From Prevotella sp. (GTDB taxonomy: Bacteria; Bacteroidota; Bacteroidia; Bacteroidales; Bacteroidaceae), in NCBI GenBank assembly GCA_016281815.1, contig JAEEJK010000059.1, forward strand, positions 1 to 46,826: a stretch of DNA of 46,826 nucleotides, read 5' to 3'. Numbering within the stretch: the first letter of the stretch is position 1; every line of letters starts with the position of its first letter. Made by a program: the position numbers and the translations under genes. The notes below the pieces were generated by a model. That model was given only the letters and a program-made list of their open reading frames with translations, was not told the origin of the DNA and did not search any database. Positions 16,731-24,988 of this stretch are shown here, piece by piece.

Positions 16731-17648
16731 ATGGAGCCATTCAAAGTTTATGTTTTGGGATGTGGCAGCGCCAAACCCACTACCCGACATTTCGCTTCAT
16801 CTCAGGTCGTTGAGGTCAGAGGACGGGTATTCATGGTCGACTGCGGCGAGGGAACGCAGATACAACTGAGACGCGCAAAAGTGAGGTTCACAAGGCTCAG
16901 GGCGGTTTTCATCACCCACCTGCATGGGGACCACTGCTTCGGTCTTATCGGACTGATCTGCTCTTTCGCTCTGTCGGGGAGAATGGTGCCTCTGCATGTT
17001 TATGCTCCCCAGGCTCTGAAAAAACTCCTCGATGATATGCTGGCCATGTTCGCTCCCGACCTGTCATTTGAGGTCATTTTCCATCCGGTGGATACCACAG
17101 CGTCCCAGGTCATTTATGAGGATAGTGCGGTCACCGTGACCACATTGCCTCTGAAACACCGCATCCCGTGTTGCGGGTATCTGTTCAAGGAGAAACCCAC
17201 ACTGCCGCATATCCGGAGGGATATGGTCGATTTCTACCATATTCCGGTGACAAAGATGATGGACATCAAAAATGGGGCGGACTGGACGGATGAGGACGGA
17301 AATGTCGTTGCCAATGAGCGATTGGTCACACCGCCCGACCCGATAAGGTCGTTTGCCTATTGCTCGGACACACGATATATGCCTGCTCTTCACCAATTCA
17401 TCGAGGGGGTGAGTTTGCTCTATCATGAGAGCACCTATGATGAGCGCCATAAAGATCTGGCAGAAGCATATTGCCACAGCACAGCGGCTGAGGCGGCGAC
17501 AGTGGCACTGCAGGCCAAGGCACACCAACTCTTGATCGGACATTACAGTTCGCGCTATGAGGACGAGTCGGTCTTGCTGCAGGAGGCACAGAGCATTTTC
17601 CCACAGACTACACTCGCACAGGAAGGAATGGTGGTGGATGTTCTTTGA
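16731..17648 (+). CDS. rnz: Ribonuclease Z
   Basis: A 305-residue metallo-beta-lactamase-fold enzyme. The N-terminus VYVLGCGSAKPTTRHFASS and the zinc motif THLHGDHCFGLIGL are those of RNase Z; later metal ligands appear in SDTRY and in LLIGHYSSRY near the C-terminus. It removes the 3' trailer of tRNA precursors that lack an encoded CCA. That fits the tRNA gene in this window, which has no encoded CCA. It starts 12 bp after the lipoprotein gene. Confidence 0.95.
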   Translation: MEPFKVYVLGCGSAKPTTRHFASSQVVEVRGRVFMVDCGEGTQIQLRRAKVRFTRLRAVFITHLHGDHCFGLIGLICSFALSGRMVPLHVYAPQALKKLLDDMLAMFAPDLSFEVIFHPVDTTASQVIYEDSAVTVTTLPLKHRIPCCGYLFKEKPTLPHIRRDMVDFYHIPVTKMMDIKNGADWTDEDGNVVANERLVTPPDPIRSFAYCSDTRYMPALHQFIEGVSLLYHESTYDERHKDLAEAYCHSTAAEAATVALQAKAHQLLIGHYSSRYEDESVLLQEAQSIFPQTTLAQEGMVVDVL

Positions 17649-17708
17649 TCTTAATGACTCTGTTTGATTTTCATAACTCGAATTTCATTACTCTTAATTG
17701 CATATAAT

Positions 17709-19082
17709 ATGAAAAAATCATTGATCACTCTATTGTTTACAGTCGCATCGTTTTCCTTCTCATGGGCGGGCGGACTGATGACCAACACCAACTATCACAT
17801 CGCTTTCGACAGAATGTTCGCTCGTGGCGCTACCTATCAGATAGATGCCGCATTCAGCAACCCGGCTGGTCTGGCTTGGACACATGAGGGATGGCAACTG
17901 TCGTTCAACTGGCAGAGTCCCCATCAGAACCGTGATATCACCACCACGTTTCCTTTGATTCAGGGAATGTATGGTGAGCCGACGCACAAGTTCCTTGGGA
18001 AGGCAACGGCTCCTTTTGTGCCTGCGCTGTTTGCTGTATATAAGCACGATAATTGGGCGCTCTCATCGATGATTGGAATTGTGGGAAGCGGGGGCTTCGT
18101 TGAGTACGACGAGGGTGTGCCGATGTTCAACGTGTTGCTGGGGTCCATGTTCGCTGGGAATGGCATCATTCCTGGACAATACAAACTGGACTCGCAGATG
18201 AAAGGCAAGCAGTACATCTATGGGGGACAACTGAATTTCACCTACCGTTTCCATGACAATTTCTCGGCGGCTGTGGGTCTGAGGGCCAACTATTACGACG
18301 GTTACTATCAGGGACATGTCATCGCTAACCAACATGAATTATTCGGCGAACTGGCCAAACTGCAACTCGATGTCGACCAGAAAGGGTGGGGATTCACGCC
18401 CATCATCAGTGTGGACTATCACAATGGTCCTCTTACCTTGGGGGCAAAATATGAGTTCCGCACAAAACTGAATATACCCAATACCACCAACGAACTGACA
18501 GCGGGATTGGGAACGGGTCTTGTGACGTATCTTGGCCAGAATGATGCAGGCAGGACGGTGCTGCAAAAGATAGACGCGGAACTTGGCGGCAAGATGAAAC
18601 CTTACATGGACGGCGAGAAGACGCGTTATGATATGCCGTCGCTGCTCGCGGTCGCTGCTCAGTATGAGTTCACTCCGAAACTTAGAGCCGCCCTGGAGTA
18701 TCATTTCTTCGACGACAAACATGCGAAAATGGCGAATGACCGTCAGGAGAAACTGAAAGGTGGCACCCATGAGATACTGGCGGGCGTGGAGTACGATATC
18801 AATGATATGTTCACCGTCAGTGCGGGTGGACAACGTACAGACTACGGACTCTCTGATGAGTATCAGACCAACACTTCATTTGCCTGCGACAGTTACAGCG
18901 TGGGCCTGGGCGGCGCTGTCAACATTAACAAGAACCTACGGCTCAATGTCAGTTATTTCTGCTCCATCTACAGCGATTACGATGTGAAAACGGATAATTA
19001 TTTGGGTACAGGAATGCCTGGAACGGATACCTATTCACGCACAAATGGGGTGTTCGGCGTGGGCATAGATTATAAGTTCTGA
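17709..19082 (+). CDS. OmpP1/FadL-family outer membrane transporter
   Basis: A 457-residue outer membrane protein. A signal peptide (MKKSLITLLFTVASFSFSWA) is followed by the family start GGLMTNTNYHIAFDRMFARGA and SNPAGLAW, which form the N-terminal hatch in FadL-type channels. The rest alternates amphipathic strands and ends in GVGIDYKF, with the terminal Phe of a beta-barrel. FadL proteins carry fatty acids or other hydrophobic compounds; the substrate here is not known. The frame is open to 17664, but ATG 17709 gives the clean signal peptide. Its stop overlaps the next start by one base. Confidence 0.9.
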   Translation: MKKSLITLLFTVASFSFSWAGGLMTNTNYHIAFDRMFARGATYQIDAAFSNPAGLAWTHEGWQLSFNWQSPHQNRDITTTFPLIQGMYGEPTHKFLGKATAPFVPALFAVYKHDNWALSSMIGIVGSGGFVEYDEGVPMFNVLLGSMFAGNGIIPGQYKLDSQMKGKQYIYGGQLNFTYRFHDNFSAAVGLRANYYDGYYQGHVIANQHELFGELAKLQLDVDQKGWGFTPIISVDYHNGPLTLGAKYEFRTKLNIPNTTNELTAGLGTGLVTYLGQNDAGRTVLQKIDAELGGKMKPYMDGEKTRYDMPSLLAVAAQYEFTPKLRAALEYHFFDDKHAKMANDRQEKLKGGTHEILAGVEYDINDMFTVSAGGQRTDYGLSDEYQTNTSFACDSYSVGLGGAVNINKNLRLNVSYFCSIYSDYDVKTDNYLGTGMPGTDTYSRTNGVFGVGIDYKF

Positions 19083-19888
19083 TGCAGCAAGTCGTCATTA
19101 CCAGTACACAAAACCCGAGAATCAAGCGGCTCCTCTCTCTCCAGCAAAAAGCGGGGGAGAGAAGGAGGGCGGGACTCTTTGTCGCTGAAGGATTGCGCGA
19201 ACTCTCACATTGCTGCGAGGGAGGATTTGTGGCAGAGGAAATCTATTTTTGCCCTTCTCTGCTGCAAGGTGATGCTGCCAACTTCTTGGACAAATGGGCG
19301 GCGGAGGCTGTGTGGCACCAGGTGTCGCCCGAGGTATATGGGCGTATTGCCTATAGGGGGACTACAGAGGGGGTCGTGGCGGTCATCAGGGAAAGAAAAC
19401 TGACACTGGATGACCTCCAACTTCGGGAGAATCCGCTCTTCGTCGTCCTTGAAAGCGTGGAGAAACCGGGCAACCTGGGGGCGGTGCTGCGGTCGGCGGA
19501 TGCTGCGGGGGCGGATGCGGTCATCGTCTGTGACCCGCTCACCGATCTCTATAATCCCAACCTCATCCGTAGTTCGATAGGGGCGATATTTACAGTCCCA
19601 TGTGTGGCTTGCAACTCGGAAGAGTGCATACGTTTCTTTAAACAGCACCATATCACCATCCTCACGGCTCAACTGCAGGACTCCCATCTATATTATATGG
19701 TGGACATGAAAAAGTCTACGGCTATCGTGATGGGGACAGAGTCCACCGGACTCACCGACATTTGGCGGAAGGCGGCAGATGCCCATATCCGTATCCCCAT
19801 GCTTGGAAGGCTCGACTCCCTCAATGTGTCGGTCAGTGCTGCCATCCTCCTCTTTGAGGCGGTAAGACAAAGGCAGGAATCTCCGTAA
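19082..19888 (+). CDS. TrmH/SpoU-family RNA 2'-O-methyltransferase
   Basis: A 268-residue SPOUT methyltransferase. The N-terminal part (to about residue 100) is the substrate-binding domain with SLQQKAGERRRAGLFVAEG. The catalytic knot shows all three motifs: VLESVEKPGNLGAVLRSADA, IVMGTESTGL and IPMLGRLDSLNVSVSAAILL. It methylates ribose in rRNA or tRNA using SAM; the exact nucleotide cannot be told from sequence. It is coupled to the OmpP1 gene and followed by a strong hairpin. Confidence 0.92.
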   Translation: MQQVVITSTQNPRIKRLLSLQQKAGERRRAGLFVAEGLRELSHCCEGGFVAEEIYFCPSLLQGDAANFLDKWAAEAVWHQVSPEVYGRIAYRGTTEGVVAVIRERKLTLDDLQLRENPLFVVLESVEKPGNLGAVLRSADAAGADAVIVCDPLTDLYNPNLIRSSIGAIFTVPCVACNSEECIRFFKQHHITILTAQLQDSHLYYMVDMKKSTAIVMGTESTGLTDIWRKAADAHIRIPMLGRLDSLNVSVSAAILLFEAVRQRQESP

Positions 19889-19904
19889 TCCCTTCCCATC
19901 TATC

Positions 19905-19935
19905 CCTTCTCCGTAAGCTGCGGTTTCACCGCAGC
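19905..19935. repeat. Dispersed CCGTAAGC hairpin repeat, copy 1
   Basis: CTTCTCCGTAAGC followed by a stem-loop GCTGCGG-TTTCA-CCGCAGC. The same head and a stem of different sequence recur at 20211, 31153 and 31218, with a broken copy at 30801. Confidence 0.6.
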
Positions 19936-19943
19936 CACAATAC

Positions 19944-19981
19944 AAGAAGGATGATTGCCAACGGCAATCATCCTTCTTTAG
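19944..19981. terminator. Strong bidirectional hairpin between the methyltransferase and tRNA genes
   Basis: A perfect 16-bp stem: AAGAAGGATGATTGCC (19944-19959) pairs with 19963-19978 around a 3-nt loop. It can end the plus-strand methyltransferase operon and the minus-strand tRNA. Confidence 0.75.
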
Positions 19982-20054
19982 TTGCGGAGGCAGGACTCGA
20001 ACATGCGACCTCCAGGTTATGAGCCTGGCGAGCTACCAACTGCTCCACTCCGCG
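19982..20054 (-). tRNA. Initiator tRNA-Met (CAT anticodon)
   Basis: A 73-nt tRNA with all arms: acceptor CGCGGAG/CTCCGCA, D-arm GAGC/GCTC, anticodon arm CCAGG-CTCATAA-CCTGG, T-loop TTCGAGT. The C1 with A72 mismatch at the acceptor end marks it as initiator. The anticodon stem has A29-U41 in place of the first G-C pair of the usual GGG/CCC run. The T-stem GCATG/CCTGC has one mismatch (T52 with C62). The CCA is not encoded. Confidence 0.93.
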
Positions 20055-20168
20055 ATTTTTCATTTGCGGATGCAAAAGTACTGCTATTTTCTGAATCTAC
20101 CAAATTTTCGCCCTTGTTTTTTTCCAAAAACTGCTTCCATACCCCTTTGACAATGGAAAAAGCAATAG

Positions 20169-20250
20169 AAAAGAGCATGATTCACCAAAAAATATCCATA
20201 CTTTGTCCATTTTCTGTAAGCGGAGGTTTAGCCTCCGCATGCTCTTTTTT
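20169..20250 (+). repeat. Dispersed CCGTAAGC hairpin repeat, copy 2, inside a larger inverted repeat
   Basis: AAAAGAGCATG (20169-20179) pairs with CATGCTCTTTT (20238-20248). Inside lies the repeat head TTTCTGTAAGC with the stem GCGGAGG-TTTAG-CCTCCGC (20220-20238). A run of T follows, so it may also terminate transcription. The rest of 20055-20328 shows nothing coding. Confidence 0.6.
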
Positions 20251-20328
20251 TGCCATCATCATCGGCCGTGAAAGATAATTTTTTCCAAAAATTAACAATC
20301 AAATGCCCCTGTTACGACTATTTTGCAT

Positions 20329-20336
20329 TATCTTTG
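20329..20336 (+). promoter_or_regulatory. -7 box of the MFS transporter gene
   Basis: TATCTTTG, 39 bp before the ATG at 20376. Its position rules out the upstream extension of the reading frame to 20250. Confidence 0.6.
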
Positions 20337-20375
20337 CAAAATCAAACGATCAAACAACTAATCACTTTAATATTT

Positions 20376-21848
20376 ATGAGTCCTATTCAAACTTCTAAAA
20401 TGACCAACTACCGTTGGATTATTTGTTCTATGCTGTTTTTTGCGACCACGGTCAACTACATGGACCGTCAGGTGCTGTCGCTCACATGGAAAGATTTCAT
20501 CGCACCTGAGTTCCATTGGTCTGATGCTGACTATGGCACAATCACTGCTGCTTTCTCCATCCTTTATGCCGTGTTCTGCCTCTTCGCAGGTAAGTTCATC
20601 GACTGGATGGGTACCAAAAAGGGTTACCTTTGGGCGATTTTCGTTTGGTCGCTGGGCGCATGCCTTCACGCTGCATGCGGATGGGTGACCATGAAGTATG
20701 AGGGCATTGCCAGCATCGAGGCCCTGAGGGCTGTGGAGGCTGGTTCGGCCACCGCATTGAGCATCGCTACCATCAGCGTCTATCTCTTCCTCTTCTGCCG
20801 CGCCGTGCTGGCATTGGGTGAGAGTGGAAACTTCCCGGCCGCCATCAAGGTGACCGCTGAGTATTTCCCCAAAAAAGACCGTGCCTTCGCAACATCTATT
20901 TTCAATGCTGGTGCCTCAGTGGGCGCACTCGCTGCTCCCATCAGCATCCCACCATTGGCTGAGAAATTCGGTTGGGAGATGGCGTTCATCATCATCGGTG
21001 CGTTGGGTTTCCTCTGGATGGCTCTCTGGGTGTTTGTCTATGACAAACCCAACAAGAGCAAGCATGTCAATGCTGCTGAACTCACTTATATCAACCAAGA
21101 TAGTGAGGATGTGGAAGATCCCAAGGAAGCAAATGATGAAGGACCGGCCATCAACTTTGCCAAGTGTTTTACATTCAAGCAGACTTGGTCGTTCATCGTG
21201 GGTAAGTTCATGACCGACGGTGTGTGGTGGTTCTACCTCTTCTGGGCTCCGGCATATTTCTCCGACCAGTTCAATTACAAGTCAAGTTCCACCATGGGAC
21301 AGGCACTGATCTTCACCCTCTATCTGATCGTCACCGTGGTGTCTATTTTCGGTGGATACCTGCCAAAACTGTTTGTTGAGAAGCGAGGAATGAATCCTTA
21401 TGCAGGTCGTATGCTGGCCATGCTGATCTTTGCATTCTTCCCGCTCTTCGCACTCTTCGCTCAGCCGTTGGCAATGTGGCAGAATAGTCCCATTGACCCG
21501 GCATGGTGGCCGGCTATCATCATCGGTCTGGCTGGTGCTGGACACCAGGCTTGGTCGGCAAATATCTTCTCCACCGTGGGTGATATGTTCCCGAAATCCA
21601 CCATCGCTACCATTACTGGCATCGGTGCCATGGCTGGTGGTCTCGGTTCCATGCTCATCAACAAGATCTCGGGCAACCTCTTCGATTATGCTGAGGGACA
21701 AGGTGCTGCTTTCACCTTCTTCGGATATGAGGGCAAACCTGGTGCTTATATGATCGTCTTCTGCTTCTGTGCTGTTGCCTACCTGATTGGTTGGGTGATC
21801 ATGAAGACCCTCGTTCCCAAGTACAAGCCTGTCGTGGTGGAGGACTAA
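20376..21848 (+). CDS. MFS transporter, hexuronate (ExuT-like) type
   Basis: A 490-residue major facilitator protein with about 12 membrane segments. The start of the family is clear in YRWIICSMLFFATTVNYMDRQ and FCLFAGKFIDWMGTKKGY; the motif ALGESGNFPAAIKVTAEYFP and SIFNAGASVGALAAP is shared with the anion:cation symporters that take up hexuronates such as galacturonate or glucuronate. A 40-residue hydrophilic loop separates the two halves. Substrate within the sugar-acid group is not certain, and no uronate catabolic genes are near. It has its own promoter and terminator, so it is a single-gene unit. Confidence 0.88.
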   Translation: MSPIQTSKMTNYRWIICSMLFFATTVNYMDRQVLSLTWKDFIAPEFHWSDADYGTITAAFSILYAVFCLFAGKFIDWMGTKKGYLWAIFVWSLGACLHAACGWVTMKYEGIASIEALRAVEAGSATALSIATISVYLFLFCRAVLALGESGNFPAAIKVTAEYFPKKDRAFATSIFNAGASVGALAAPISIPPLAEKFGWEMAFIIIGALGFLWMALWVFVYDKPNKSKHVNAAELTYINQDSEDVEDPKEANDEGPAINFAKCFTFKQTWSFIVGKFMTDGVWWFYLFWAPAYFSDQFNYKSSSTMGQALIFTLYLIVTVVSIFGGYLPKLFVEKRGMNPYAGRMLAMLIFAFFPLFALFAQPLAMWQNSPIDPAWWPAIIIGLAGAGHQAWSANIFSTVGDMFPKSTIATITGIGAMAGGLGSMLINKISGNLFDYAEGQGAAFTFFGYEGKPGAYMIVFCFCAVAYLIGWVIMKTLVPKYKPVVVED

Positions 21849-21881
21849 TGTTCTTGACACAACACAACGCATTCATATGTC

Positions 21882-21918
21882 AAATCCCCGCAGTTTTCAT
21901 GCTGCGGGGATTTGTTTT
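21882..21918 (+). terminator. Terminator of the MFS gene
   Basis: A 12-bp stem AAATCCCCGCAG / CTGCGGGGATTT around an 8-nt loop, followed by GTTTT. It lies 33 bp after the stop codon. Confidence 0.8.
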
Positions 21919-22061
21919 GGTTCGTCTTGCCTGTCATTCTTGTTTGGCATTTTCTCAACTTCCATTTTGAAAATGTTGTATGTATGAGATACAATTTGAG
22001 TCGTAAGACGCATAATAGCGTTTGTCTATACTCTCAGCCTCCTAAGCAGACACATGTCTAA

Positions 22062-22133
22062 ACTCCCAAACTCCCAAACTCCTAAACTCCTAAACTCCTA
22101 ATCTCCTAATCTCCTAATCTCCTACACTCCTAA
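22062..22133. repeat. Tandem array of an 8-bp unit
   Basis: Nine consecutive 8-bp units with consensus ACTCCTAA (variants ACTCCCAA, TCTCCTAA) in exact register. It lies between the two facing terminators. The bases 21919-22061 before it show no gene. Confidence 0.8.
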
Positions 22134-22162
22134 AAAATGAGGCTCCCACACGTGGGAGCCTC
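22133..22162 (-). terminator. Terminator of the TPR-ribH operon
   Basis: GAGGCTCCCA (22139-22148) pairs with TGGGAGCCTC (22153-22162). On the minus strand the stem is followed by ATTTTTT. It stands about 50 bp after the ribH stop. Confidence 0.8.
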
Positions 22163-22210
22163 CCTTCAGAGTATCAAAATATATACAGTATGAGTGTTAG
22201 TCAAACATAG

Positions 22211-22687
22211 TCAGAACTTGGCCATCTTGATGGCAACCACTGCACATTCATCACCTTTGTTGCCAAGACTGCCGCCAGCACGGTCAAGAGCCTGCTCCAA
22301 TGTGTCGGTGGTCAGAAGACCATAGACAACAGGTATCTCGCTCTTTGCGTTCAGACGGGCAATGCCGTAGGTCACACCCTGGCAAATATAGTCGAAATGA
22401 GGGGTTTCGCCGCGGATGACACTGCCCAGAATGATGATGGCGTCGTAACCGCCGTTGAGGGTCATCTGATGCGCTCCGTAAATCAGTTCAAAACTGCCAG
22501 GAACGGTCTTCACATGGATGTTCTCTGGAAGGGCACCATGGGCCTCAAGCGTGCTGACAGCACCACTTAACAGCGCATTGGTTACCTGACTGTTCCACTC
22601 TGATACCACTATGCCAAAACACATGTTGCTGGCATCGGGCACATTCGACAGGTTTTCCTCGGTGAGACGGTGGAGTGCTGTGCCCAT
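22211..22687 (-). CDS. ribH: 6,7-dimethyl-8-ribityllumazine synthase
   Basis: A 158-residue enzyme of riboflavin synthesis that joins 5-amino-6-ribitylaminouracil with dihydroxybutanone phosphate. Characteristic segments are FGIVVSEWN near the N-terminus, [32 protein letters not shown] with the catalytic His, and [25 protein letters not shown] 22687 is chosen; a GTG directly upstream would add one residue. It begins 3 bp after the stop of the TPR gene, so both are on one transcript. Confidence 0.96.
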   Translation of the reverse strand: MGTALHRLTEENLSNVPDASNMCFGIVVSEWNSQVTNALLSGAVSTLEAHGALPENIHVKTVPGSFELIYGAHQMTLNGGYDAIIILGSVIRGETPHFDYICQGVTYGIARLNAKSEIPVVYGLLTTDTLEQALDRAGGSLGNKGDECAVVAIKMAKF

Positions 22688-22690
22688 CAC

Positions 22691-23383
22691 TTATTTGGCC
22701 AAATATTCGATATACTTGTCAATGTCCTGCTGAGCGGCGGAACCAAGGTACTTTTCCTTGATGGTCTGGAAATGCTTCAGAGCCTCGTCATTCTTCTTCT
22801 GCTCCATCAGAATGAAGGCGGCTTTCTTCAGAGCAATCGGGGCTACGGAATTGTTGGTGCCCGACTCTGTGGCTTTGTCTGCCATGTTGGCGGCTTTCTC
22901 AAAAGCACTCAGGGCTTTGTCCAACTGCTTCACATTGGCATAGGCATCGCCCATGGCGATCACTGCAAGAGGACTCACCATCAAATCGCCCTTAGGACTG
23001 AAGGAATCAAGATATTTCACTGCTTCCTCCCACTTGTCCTGCTTGGCATAGCAAAGACCTGCATAAAGGTTGGCGAGGTTACCGGCTTTGGTGTTTCCAT
23101 ATTCACTGGCTATCTGAATGAATCCGGGGGCACCCAGACTGTCACCTTTCAGCGCCTTGTCGAAATCCTGCATCATGTAGAGGTCCTGACAACGGGCAAG
23201 TGCCGTGCTGGCCTTCTCATTGCGGGAAGCGGAATAACTTCTCCAAGCGAGAATGGCGCCTATCAGAACGATGAGTGCTACAAGGCAGAAAATGATGGTT
23301 TTCTTGTACTTAGTCAGAAATGCCTCCGACTTGTTGAGGGTCTCCATTAATTCGGAGTTGTCATTTGCTTGTTTCTTTGCCAT
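22691..23383 (-). CDS. Membrane-anchored TPR protein
   Basis: A 230-residue protein. A cytoplasmic N-terminal tail of about 28 residues precedes one membrane helix (about 29-47: TIIFCLVALIVLIGAILAW). The rest consists of tetratricopeptide repeats, seen as AGLCYAKQDKWEEAVKYLDSF, AMGDAYANVKQLDKALSAFEKA and AAFILMEQKKNDEALKHFQTIKEKY. It resembles the YfgM type that assists protein quality control at the membrane, but no precise role is known. It is the first gene of the ribH operon. Confidence 0.88.
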   Translation of the reverse strand: MAKKQANDNSELMETLNKSEAFLTKYKKTIIFCLVALIVLIGAILAWRSYSASRNEKASTALARCQDLYMMQDFDKALKGDSLGAPGFIQIASEYGNTKAGNLANLYAGLCYAKQDKWEEAVKYLDSFSPKGDLMVSPLAVIAMGDAYANVKQLDKALSAFEKAANMADKATESGTNNSVAPIALKKAAFILMEQKKNDEALKHFQTIKEKYLGSAAQQDIDKYIEYLAK

Positions 23384-23476
23384 TATTGTTTTTTGTTTTG
23401 ATTGTTGTTCTTGTTCTTTAATGGACCTTGATATGATGGTGGGACATCAAAATGGAAGGCATCATTTTTTGCGACG

Positions 23477-23484
23477 CAAAATTA
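23477..23484 (-). promoter_or_regulatory. -7 box of the TPR-ribH operon
   Basis: TAATTTTG on the minus strand, 93 bp upstream of the TPR gene ATG. Confidence 0.5.
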
Positions 23485-23548
23485 CTCATATTTTCCTAAA
23501 TGCTGAAATTTATTGCAAACTTTTTTCGTTTTTCATCCACAAATGGCG

Positions 23549-23556
23549 TAACTTTG
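23549..23556 (+). promoter_or_regulatory. -7 box of recF
   Basis: TAACTTTG, 32 bp before the recF ATG, divergent from the TPR-ribH promoter. Confidence 0.55.
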
Positions 23557-23588
23557 CAGAAAATAGTGTGTCACACTGCGTAAATCTC

Positions 23589-24692
23589 ATGATACTCAAC
23601 AATATCTCAATTGTCAACTATAAGAATATCCTGATGGCAAATGTGGACTTGTCTCCCAAACTCAACTGCCTGCTGGGGCAGAATGGGATGGGGAAGACAA
23701 ATTTCCTCGACGCTGTGCATCTGCTGTCGTTCTGCAGGAGTGCACATACGGCTGTCGACTCTCAGATCATCTCACATGAGCAGGATTTCTTCATGGTGGA
23801 GGGACAATATGTGACGGAGAACGGGGATGCCGAAAATATCTATTGCGGAATGAAACGAGGGCAGAAAAAGCACTTCAAACGCAACAAGAAAGAATACAAA
23901 CGGCTCTCCGAACATATAGGACTCATTCCTCTCATCATGGTCTCACCACGCGACTCTGCCATTATCGATGGGGGAAGCGAGGAGAGAAGGAGACTGATGG
24001 ATATGGTCATCTCACAGTTTGACAATGCATACCTGCTGGCTCTCAACAACTACAACAAGGCTTTGCAGCAGCGCAACGCTCTGCTCAAAATGGAGGAGGA
24101 ACCTGATCCCGCTCTCCTGGAGGTCCTGGAGATGCAGATGGCTGCGGAGGGGGAAAAGGTATATGCCAAAAGAACGGTCTTCGTAAAGGAATTCGTGCCG
24201 GTTTTCCAACAGATCTACAGCCATATATGCAATGAAAGTGAAAAGGTGGACATCGAATATGTGTCTCATGGACAGAGGGGAGACTTGTTGGAGGTCATAC
24301 AGCGCGACAGGGCCAAGGACAGAATCCTCGGTTATTCTTTGCATGGCATTCACCGTGATGACCTAAACATGAGTCTGGGAGGGTATCCCATGAAAAAAGA
24401 AGGGAGCCAGGGACAGAACAAGTCGTTTGCCATCGCTCTCAAACTGGCACAGTTTGATTTCCTAAAACGCACCAACAGCAGTACTATACCGCTCCTGCTG
24501 CTTGATGATATCTTCGATAAACTGGATGCCGCACGGGTGGAGCAAATCGTAAAATTGGTTTCGGGAAACAGTTTCGGACAGATTTTCATGACCGACACCA
24601 ACCGCGACCATCTTGATAAGATCCTGCGACACTCCTCGTCAGAATACAGAATCTTTGAGGTTGAGCATGGAGATATTCACCTGAAACAATAA
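23589..24692 (+). CDS. recF: DNA replication and repair protein RecF
   Basis: A 367-residue SMC-like ATPase. It begins MILNNISIVNYKNI and has the Walker A motif GQNGMGKTNFLDAV, the signature region GQNKSFAIALKLAQFDFL and Walker B LLLLDDIFDKLD, followed by the GQIFMTDTN segment. RecF loads RecR/RecO and so RecA at gapped DNA. The open frame runs back to 23253, but the ATG at 23589 gives the standard N-terminus and follows the promoter closely. It lies 5 bp before a DUF721 gene, a common pairing in Bacteroidetes. Confidence 0.96.
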   Translation: MILNNISIVNYKNILMANVDLSPKLNCLLGQNGMGKTNFLDAVHLLSFCRSAHTAVDSQIISHEQDFFMVEGQYVTENGDAENIYCGMKRGQKKHFKRNKKEYKRLSEHIGLIPLIMVSPRDSAIIDGGSEERRRLMDMVISQFDNAYLLALNNYNKALQQRNALLKMEEEPDPALLEVLEMQMAAEGEKVYAKRTVFVKEFVPVFQQIYSHICNESEKVDIEYVSHGQRGDLLEVIQRDRAKDRILGYSLHGIHRDDLNMSLGGYPMKKEGSQGQNKSFAIALKLAQFDFLKRTNSSTIPLLLLDDIFDKLDAARVEQIVKLVSGNSFGQIFMTDTNRDHLDKILRHSSSEYRIFEVEHGDIHLKQ

Positions 24693-24697
24693 CAATA

Positions 24698-24988
24698 ATG
24701 TTCCGGAGAGACGTAAAAAAACTGGATGATGTCTTGGCGAGGTTCCTGAGAGTCTCTGGCCTTGAGACTCCTTTGCTGCAACGTAGGCTCATCGATTCTT
24801 GGGGGGAGGTGATGGGGCCGGTGATTGCAAAATATACAGAACAGGTGTTCATCTCTAATCAGACGCTCATGGTGAAAATAAACAATTCGGCCCTGAGAGC
24901 CGAATTGTCTATGATGCGAACGCAAATTGTCAGATTGCTCAATGACCACATTGGGGTGATGGTCATCGCTGATGTCAAACTTTACTGA
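24698..24988 (+). CDS. DUF721 (DciA-like) protein
   Basis: A 96-residue protein with the DUF721 pattern: LDDVLARFLRVSGLETPLLQRRLIDSW, then VGxxxAKYTEQVFI-like strands and NSALRAELSMMRTQIVRLLN. The family includes DciA, a loader of the replicative helicase, and is often encoded beside recF, as here. Whether this short form loads helicase is not shown. Its end overlaps the convergent protease gene by 14 bp. Confidence 0.88.
   Translation: MFRRDVKKLDDVLARFLRVSGLETPLLQRRLIDSWGEVMGPVIAKYTEQVFISNQTLMVKINNSALRAELSMMRTQIVRLLNDHIGVMVIADVKLY

Noticed and set aside
20250..20375. N-terminal extension of the MFS transporter
   Set aside because: The promoter lies inside this stretch and the added residues do not resemble the family.
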